From Klebsiella pneumoniae (GTDB lineage: Bacteria > Pseudomonadota > Gammaproteobacteria > Enterobacterales > Enterobacteriaceae): a stretch of 64,000 nucleotides of DNA. A model generated the notes under the pieces. That model was given only the letters and a program-made list of their open reading frames with translations, was not told the DNA's origin and searched no databases. The stretch is from positions 4,786,295-4,850,294 of the forward strand of contig NZ_KN046818.1 of the NCBI RefSeq assembly GCF_000742135.1. Reading direction: 5' to 3'. The translations under genes and the position numbers were made by a program. Shown in pieces: positions 58,865 through 64,000 of this stretch; within the stretch, counting starts at the first letter, position 1; every line of letters begins with the position of its first letter.

Positions 58865-59923
58865 ATGAAAATATTGGTGGTAGGCCCGTCTTGGGTGGGC
58901 GACATGATGATGTCGCAAAGTCTTTATCGTACGCTCAGGGCGCGCTATCCCCAGGCGATTATCGACGTGATGGCGCCAGCCTGGTGCCGTCCGTTGCTTT
59001 CGCGCATGCCGGAAGTGAACGAAGCGATCCCGATGCCGCTGGGTCACGGCGCGCTGGCTATCGGCGAACGCCGTAAGCTCGGCCACAGCCTGCGCGAACG
59101 TCGCTACGATCGCGCTTACGTGCAGCCGAACTCGTTTAAATCGGCATTAGTCCCTTTCTTTGCCAATATCCCGCTGCGCACCGGCTGGCGCGGCGAGATG
59201 CGCTACGGACTGCTCAACGACGCCCGGGTGCTGGACAAAGACGCCTGGCCGCTGATGGTGGAACGCTACGTGGCGCTGGCCTACGACAACGGCGTGATGC
59301 GCTGCGCCAAAGATCTGCCGCAGCCGCTGCTGTGGCCGCAGCTGCAGGTCAACGAAGGGGAAAAGTCGCAGGCCTGCAGCGCTTTTAACCTGTCCTACGA
59401 TCGGCCGATCGTCGGCTTCTGCCCCGGCGCGGAGTTCGGCCCGGCCAAACGCTGGCCGCACTATCACTATGCTGCGCTGGCGAAAAAGCTTATCGACGAT
59501 GGCTATCAGATTGCGCTTTTCGGCTCGGCGAAAGATAACGAGGCCGGCAAAGAGATCATCGCCGCCCTCAGCAGCGAGCAGCAGGCCTGGTGCCGTAATC
59601 TGGCGGGTGAAACCCAGCTGGAGCAGGCGGTCATTCTGATCGCCGCCTGTAAAGCTGTAGTGACTAACGATTCGGGGCTGATGCACGTCGCCGCAGCGCT
59701 GGACCGCCCGCTGGTGGCGCTGTATGGCCCGAGCAGTCCGGACTTTACCCCGCCGCTGTCGCATAAAGCGCGGGTTATCCGTCTGATTACCGGCTACCAC
59801 AAGGTGCGCAAAGGCGATGCCGCCGAAGGCTATCATCAGAGCCTGATCGACATCACCCCAGAACGCGTCCTGCAAGAGCTGAACGAACTATTAGCGGAAA
59901 AAACCGAGCACGAGGAAGCGTAA
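58865..59923 (+). CDS. waaF: ADP-heptose--LPS heptosyltransferase II
   Basis: A 352-residue GT-B fold (GT9) inner-core enzyme adding the second heptose. It begins MKILVVGPSWVGDMMMSQSL. FCPGAEFGPAKRWPHYHYAA and VTNDSGLMHVAAALDRPLVA are the ADP-heptose-binding motifs. It is nine bases after hldD and three before waaC. Also called rfaF. Confidence 0.97.
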   Translation: MKILVVGPSWVGDMMMSQSLYRTLRARYPQAIIDVMAPAWCRPLLSRMPEVNEAIPMPLGHGALAIGERRKLGHSLRERRYDRAYVQPNSFKSALVPFFANIPLRTGWRGEMRYGLLNDARVLDKDAWPLMVERYVALAYDNGVMRCAKDLPQPLLWPQLQVNEGEKSQACSAFNLSYDRPIVGFCPGAEFGPAKRWPHYHYAALAKKLIDDGYQIALFGSAKDNEAGKEIIAALSSEQQAWCRNLAGETQLEQAVILIAACKAVVTNDSGLMHVAAALDRPLVALYGPSSPDFTPPLSHKARVIRLITGYHKVRKGDAAEGYHQSLIDITPERVLQELNELLAEKTEHEEA

Positions 59924-59926
59924 CGG

Positions 59927-60898
59927 ATGCGGGTATTGATCGTTAAAACCTCCTCCATGGGCGACGTGCTGCACACGCTGCCCGCGCTAACCGACGCCGC
60001 GCAGGCTATCCCCGGCATCCGCTTCGACTGGGTGGTTGAAGAGGGTTTCGCGCAGATCCCCTCTTGGCATGAAAGCGTCGAGCGGGTGATCCCGGTGGCG
60101 ATCCGCCGCTGGCGCAAAGCCTGGTTTTCCGCGCCGATCAAAGCCGAGCGTCAAGCCTTTCGCGAGGCCGTTCAGGCGGTAAAGTATGACGCCATCATCG
60201 ACGCCCAAGGGCTGGTAAAAAGCGCCGCGCTGGTTACTCGCCTGGCGCACGGCGTCAAGCACGGTATGGACTGGCAAACGGCCCGCGAGCCGCTGGCGAG
60301 CCTGTTTTACAACCGCCGCCACCATATCGCGAAACAGCAGCACGCGGTGGAGCGTACCCGTGAGCTGTTCGCCAAAAGCCTTGGCTACGCGAAACCCCAG
60401 ACCCAGGGGGATTACTCCATTGCGCGCCATTTCCTGCAGCACGAGGCTAGCGCTGCCGCGCCCTATCTGGTGTTTCTGCACGCCACCACCCGCGACGATA
60501 AGCACTGGCCGGAAACCCGCTGGCAGGAGCTTCTCGATCTGCTGGCCGACAGCGGCGTCCACATTAAGCTGCCGTGGGGGGCCCCGCACGAAGAGGCGCG
60601 GGCGAAGCGGCTGGCGGAAGGCCGGGAGTATGTCGAAGTGCTGCCGCGCATGAGCCTTGAGCAGGTGGCGCAGGTTCTGGCCGGCGCCCGGGCCGTCGTC
60701 TCGGTCGATACCGGGCTGAGCCATCTGACCGCCGCGCTGGATAAACCGAACTTTACGCTCTACGGCCCGACCGACCCGGGGCTGATTGGCGGATACGGTA
60801 AAAACCAGCATATCGTGCGGCCGGAAAACAGCGCCAGCACCGGCGATATTGCGGCCAGCCGGATTCATCTTCTCCTGCAAAATCAGGGGCTGCTCTGA
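59927..60898 (+). CDS. waaC: LPS heptosyltransferase I
   Basis: A 323-residue GT9 enzyme that transfers the first heptose to Kdo2-lipid A. It begins MRVLIVKTSSMGDVLHTLPA; Asp13 in this loop is the catalytic base. HATTRDDKHWPETRW and VSVDTGLSHLTAALDKPNFT bind the donor. Its stop overlaps the next start (TGATG), so translation is coupled. Also called rfaC. Confidence 0.97.
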   Translation: MRVLIVKTSSMGDVLHTLPALTDAAQAIPGIRFDWVVEEGFAQIPSWHESVERVIPVAIRRWRKAWFSAPIKAERQAFREAVQAVKYDAIIDAQGLVKSAALVTRLAHGVKHGMDWQTAREPLASLFYNRRHHIAKQQHAVERTRELFAKSLGYAKPQTQGDYSIARHFLQHEASAAAPYLVFLHATTRDDKHWPETRWQELLDLLADSGVHIKLPWGAPHEEARAKRLAEGREYVEVLPRMSLEQVAQVLAGARAVVSVDTGLSHLTAALDKPNFTLYGPTDPGLIGGYGKNQHIVRPENSASTGDIAASRIHLLLQNQGLL

Positions 60899-61806
60899 TG
60901 GGATCCCTGTTTAAGCAGATCTACCGCTATACGCGCCCTCGCGCGTATCGCCACAATGAAAATCTGTGGCCTTTTACCCGTATTACGCGCGCGCCAAGCG
61001 GCGAAATCAGCGCGTTACGCTATAAAGGGAAAACGGTGCCGCTGGTCAGCCTGAGCGCGCTGAAAAACAGTATGCAGGGCGAAGTCCTGCTGACCGCCAC
61101 CGGCCCCTCAACCCGCAATATCGATTTTTCTCTGTTGTCGAAAACGATCCCGGTGATGGGCGTCAATGGCGCCTGGCATCTTGCCGACCGGCTGCACTTT
61201 TCACTCTATACCATCGTCGACATGGAATTTTTCGATAAGAAGCCGGACATTATCCGCGCCATTGTCAGCCAGCCGGATATTTTGCTGTTCACCACCATGC
61301 ACGGGATCGCCAAAATCGTCGATCGCTATGGGGACGCGCTGCGCTGCCGTTTGGCGTTGATTGAGGACGGTTGCTATAAGATTTACCAGCCGAAAGTCGC
61401 CAGCGAAGCGATAAAGCGCACTTACCAGCAGAATGCGGCGATGTGCTTTCATCCTCAGCGCCCGGATATCTGTTTTAGCACCGATATTCGCCAGGGCATC
61501 TTTGATGCCGGCACGGTGGTCTACTGGGCGCTGCAAATTCTCGCCTGGCTGGGCTTCAATACTATCCTGGTGAGCGGCCTGGATATGACCAACTTTAACC
61601 AGCCGCGATTCTACGAAACACAACAAGAAAAATTGCCTTCTTACCTGGCAACAAAAGTGGATACCCTCGTCATGCCCTCCTTTGCGCATGCCGCGCAGGT
61701 ACTGCAGCAACGCCAGATTCGGGTGATTAATTTTTCCCCAGAAAGCGCTGTGCCGGATACTATCTTCGAAAAGGTTGCGTTTAATGAGTACTTTAAAAGT
61801 GAGTAA
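60898..61806 (+). CDS. WaaZ-like LPS core protein (putative Kdo transferase III)
   Basis: A 302-residue cytoplasmic protein located between waaC and waaL. LLTATGPSTRNIDFSLLSKT and VMGVNGAWHLADRLHF (about 63-100) form an N-terminal motif with a TGPS loop and an NGA patch like those of WaaZ/DUF115-type glycosyltransferases. VSGLDMTNFNQPRFYE lies near residue 225. No membrane helix or signal. By context it should modify the LPS inner core, possibly by adding a third Kdo. It is not found at this place in E. coli K-12. It overlaps waaL by 23 bases. Confidence 0.6.
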   Translation: MGSLFKQIYRYTRPRAYRHNENLWPFTRITRAPSGEISALRYKGKTVPLVSLSALKNSMQGEVLLTATGPSTRNIDFSLLSKTIPVMGVNGAWHLADRLHFSLYTIVDMEFFDKKPDIIRAIVSQPDILLFTTMHGIAKIVDRYGDALRCRLALIEDGCYKIYQPKVASEAIKRTYQQNAAMCFHPQRPDICFSTDIRQGIFDAGTVVYWALQILAWLGFNTILVSGLDMTNFNQPRFYETQQEKLPSYLATKVDTLVMPSFAHAAQVLQQRQIRVINFSPESAVPDTIFEKVAFNEYFKSE

Positions 61807-62953
61807 CTTCGCCAGACAGGGTTACTCGATTGTCTTTCCTTTGTTTTTATTTTTCAGCGCGATTTTTTGCATGTCCACCCGGACCAATAATCTGCTGCAT
61901 TTATCGATCCTGCTGCTATTGCTGTCGCTGGTACGCCAGGAAAACCGCCAGGCGCTGGCCGGGGTGTTACGCGAGCAGTGGCAGACCTGGACGCTGCTGG
62001 CGGCTTTCTTTATCTATTACGCCCTCAGTAATGTGTGGGGCCATACGCCGCAGCATATTGACTCGCCGATCACCCACGGCGTGTATCTGACCGGGTATCT
62101 GTTGCTGATGACGATGCTGCTCAGGGACGGACGAACCCGCCGACTGGCGATGCTGGCGGTGGTCGGCGGGATCACCGTGCTCTCCCTGTGGACGCTGATT
62201 ATCGACCATACGCTGGTTCTCACCGAACGAGCGGTCTCCCCCGAGAACCCCGGACCAACGAACGTTATCGACCTTGCCGGTTACTGCGGCATCGGCATTT
62301 TAATCTGCGGCATGCTACTGAAAGAAAAAGCCAGCCACTGGCTCTATCTGCCGGTGGTCATCATGCTGGTGATGCTGCTGCTCACCCAAAGCCGCGGGCC
62401 GATCATCGCCCTGGTGCTGGCGGTCGGCTGTACGCTGCACCTGCACGTCTTCACCCGCCGCAACCTGCTGATCGCCGCGGCGCTGGCCGTGCTGGTAGCG
62501 CTGCTTTTGGTCATGACGCCGGTGGGCGACATGCTGCTCGCCCGTTTCGAGGAGCTGGGCACCCAAAGCGGGCTGCGCCTGAGCATCTGGCACCATACGC
62601 TGTCGGAGATGGCCAGCCAGCCGTGGCTGGGGCGCGGTTTCAGCTATGAACTGGATTTCATCAACTACAGCGGCGAGCACATCACCACCACCCACAGTGT
62701 GTATATGGGCGCCCTGCTGAAAGGCGGCATCGTGGGGTTACTGCTGCTGTTGGCGATCATTGCCTGCGGGCTATGGCAGGCGTGGCGCAAGCGCCATACC
62801 GACAGCCGCTACAGTCTGGCGATCCTGTTTTACGCGCTGGTGTTTATGGCCTCGCAGGGGATGTTTATCATCAGCAATCCCCGGGAAACCTGGGTGCTGT
62901 TCTGGCTGCCGCTGGGCATTGCGCTCAGCAAAGGGTTGGCGGAAAAACGCTAA
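61784..62953 (+). CDS. waaL: O-antigen ligase WaaL
   Basis: A 389-residue inner-membrane protein with about ten to twelve helices that joins O-antigen from undecaprenyl diphosphate to core-lipid A in the periplasm. I use the ATG at 61784 (MSTLKVSNFARQGYSIVFPL). The Wzy_C/O-antigen ligase motif LTQSRGPIIALVLAV (about 205-219) and the large periplasmic loop with LGRGFSYELDFINYSGEHI and TTTHSVYMGALLKGG (catalytic His) are present. Last gene of the hldD operon, followed by a strong bidirectional terminator. Confidence 0.93.
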   Translation: MSTLKVSNFARQGYSIVFPLFLFFSAIFCMSTRTNNLLHLSILLLLLSLVRQENRQALAGVLREQWQTWTLLAAFFIYYALSNVWGHTPQHIDSPITHGVYLTGYLLLMTMLLRDGRTRRLAMLAVVGGITVLSLWTLIIDHTLVLTERAVSPENPGPTNVIDLAGYCGIGILICGMLLKEKASHWLYLPVVIMLVMLLLTQSRGPIIALVLAVGCTLHLHVFTRRNLLIAAALAVLVALLLVMTPVGDMLLARFEELGTQSGLRLSIWHHTLSEMASQPWLGRGFSYELDFINYSGEHITTTHSVYMGALLKGGIVGLLLLLAIIACGLWQAWRKRHTDSRYSLAILFYALVFMASQGMFIISNPRETWVLFWLPLGIALSKGLAEKR

Positions 62954-62954
62954 C

Positions 62955-62980
62955 AAAAAGGGCCGTCAGCGGCCCTTTTT
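62955..62980. terminator. Bidirectional terminator between waaL and the leftward core operon
   Basis: Perfect 10-base stem AAAAAGGGCC / GGCCCTTTTT with loop GTCAGC. Its A-run and T-run flank it so that it works on both strands for the convergent operons. Confidence 0.93.
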
Positions 62981-62996
62981 ATATTAACTTTTTAAA

Positions 62997-64000
62997 TCAA
63001 CTGCGGGCGGCGACCAGCCGGTCGGCCTGCTCTTTAATCACGGGCCACACCGACTCAATCGCCACATCGGCGACATTCGCTTCTTCACAGACTATCTGCT
63101 TCGCCTTGTCATAGCCCGGCGCCCAGATGTGATAGCCGGGCAGCCCAGTATTCTTGAGTTTGCGTTTGTTATAGACCGCCACCATCGGCTTATCGAAAGC
63201 CCGGGCAATATGCACGATCGAGGTGTCCGGCGTAATGACTAAATCACAGCTGCGGATCACTTCTACGGCGGAGTTGATGGTGCTGTCGGCGATGTACAGC
63301 GCCATATCCAGCCCCAGCTGGCGGATTTTTTCACTGCGCCCCACCATCACGATACAGACCCGGTAAGGCAGAGCATGTAGCCGCTCGACCAGGGTCGCCA
63401 CCTGGTGACGACAGAAGTCTTTATCCTCGGAGGCGGTAAAAGGGTTAATGGCGATACGCAGTTCGACCTCTCCGGCCTGAGAAAGCAAGCGGGCCACTTT
63501 CTCCCGCTCATGGCGGCAGCCGGGGAGATGATAGTGATACGGGCGGTCGTCAACGATGCCAAACAGCTTCACCACCTGCTTATAGCGCAGGGAAATATGG
63601 CTGTTGCCGTCAAAAAAAGCGATTGAGTGATCGTAAAGTTTATAGGGCTCTTTATTAAAACCAATCACGCTGGTCGCCCGTAAATCGGCGAGTAATTTAA
63701 AGCGTTCATAGCTGGTCACGTCATCAAAATCGATAACCGCATCAAAACCCGCCGCCCGCAACGTATTTAAGGACATGCGGGGCCGATATAAATATACTTG
63801 CTGAATGAATTCTGAGCCTGCTAATATTTCGCTGCATATTGGTCCGGTTAACACCGAAACCTGATATCCCCGTTCGGCCAGTATTCTGGCGCAACCGGTC
63901 GTGACCACCATATCACCGACTTTATCATCCAGACGCAATAGCAGTACGCGGCGCACAGCCGCTGGGTCGAAGGCTTTACGCGCCGGCTTATTTCTGTATC
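62997..64000 (-). CDS. Glycosyltransferase family 9 (heptosyltransferase-like), 5' end beyond the window
   Basis: A GT-B fold LPS-core transferase on the strand opposite waaL. LLLRLDDKVGDMVVTTG (start of the domain), INPFTASEDKDFC and VITPDTSIVHIARAFDKPMV are the ADP-heptose-transferase motifs, as in WaaQ/WaaC. The frame stays open beyond the GTG at 63956 to the window edge (14 more codons: RNKPARKAF...), so the true start is probably outside. It is the last gene of a leftward operon, which in Klebsiella continues with other waa/wab core genes. Which heptose it adds is not decidable here. Confidence 0.8.
   Translation of the reverse strand, partial: YRNKPARKAFDPAAVRRVLLLRLDDKVGDMVVTTGCARILAERGYQVSVLTGPICSEILAGSEFIQQVYLYRPRMSLNTLRAAGFDAVIDFDDVTSYERFKLLADLRATSVIGFNKEPYKLYDHSIAFFDGNSHISLRYKQVVKLFGIVDDRPYHYHLPGCRHEREKVARLLSQAGEVELRIAINPFTASEDKDFCRHQVATLVERLHALPYRVCIVMVGRSEKIRQLGLDMALYIADSTINSAVEVIRSCDLVITPDTSIVHIARAFDKPMVAVYNKRKLKNTGLPGYHIWAPGYDKAKQIVCEEANVADVAIESVWPVIKEQADRLVAARS

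Overview
The window is core chromosome of an enterobacterium, most likely the Klebsiella pneumoniae complex. Gene order follows the Escherichia coli yiaG-cspA-hokA-glySQ-xyl-malS-avtA-yia/sgb-selAB-mtl-lld-cysE-gpsA-secB-gpmI-tdh/kbl-hldD/waa segment almost gene for gene. The differences are Klebsiella-like: the yiaKLX1X2PQRS form of the ascorbate/diketogulonate operon replaces E. coli yiaMNO, a family-2 glycosyltransferase sits in the yibD slot, an ABC-F gene lies between cspA and hokA, and GC content is high. I see no rRNA, tRNA, CRISPR array, prophage or insertion sequence.

Layout. 1-8.5 kb: an aromatic-acid-type MFS transporter, the regulator YiaG, cold-shock gene cspA with its long leader, an ABC-F ATPase, an apparently complete chromosomal hok/sok (mok-hok plus antisense RNA) locus, glycyl-tRNA synthetase (glyQS) and lipoprotein YsaB. 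8.6-19.3 kb: wecH, yiaAB and the complete D-xylose regulon (xylAB divergent from xylFGH, then xylR), with ERIC-type repeats in the xylA leader and before xylR. 19.3-24.4 kb: bax, malS, avtA, ysaA. 24.5-33.2 kb: the IclR regulator YiaJ and the divergent operon yiaK-L-X1-X2-lyxK-sgbH-U-E, which takes ascorbate-derived 2,3-diketo-L-gulonate to D-xylulose 5-phosphate. That product also comes from the xyl genes. 33.2-37.6 kb: selAB, the GST-like yibF and the decayed remnant of yibH. 37.6-42.7 kb: mannitol operon mtlADR behind a multi-CRP-site promoter, yibT, yibL. 42.7-46.6 kb: L-lactate operon lldPRD with two palindromic operators. 46.7-50.5 kb: trmL, and the leftward yibN-grxC-secB-gpsA-cysE series. 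50.7-55.3 kb: gpmI-envC-yibQ and a family-2 glycosyltransferase. 55.5-57.7 kb: kbl-tdh threonine catabolism. 57.9-64 kb: lipopolysaccharide inner-core operon hldD-waaF-waaC-(waaZ-like)-waaL, facing the last gene of a leftward core operon that is cut by the window edge.

The main themes are sugar and carboxylate catabolism (xylose, ascorbate/diketogulonate, mannitol, lactate, maltodextrin) and cell-envelope construction (LPS core, EnvC, SecB, WecH). I found no convincing undescribed multi-gene defence or mobile system. The items most worth follow-up are the unknown steps in the yiaX1/yiaL operon, the hok/sok locus, the ERIC element inside the xylA leader, the cysteine-free rhodanese YibN, the ABC-F gene with its leader, the internally deleted yibH, and the lineage-specific glycosyltransferase at the yibD position.
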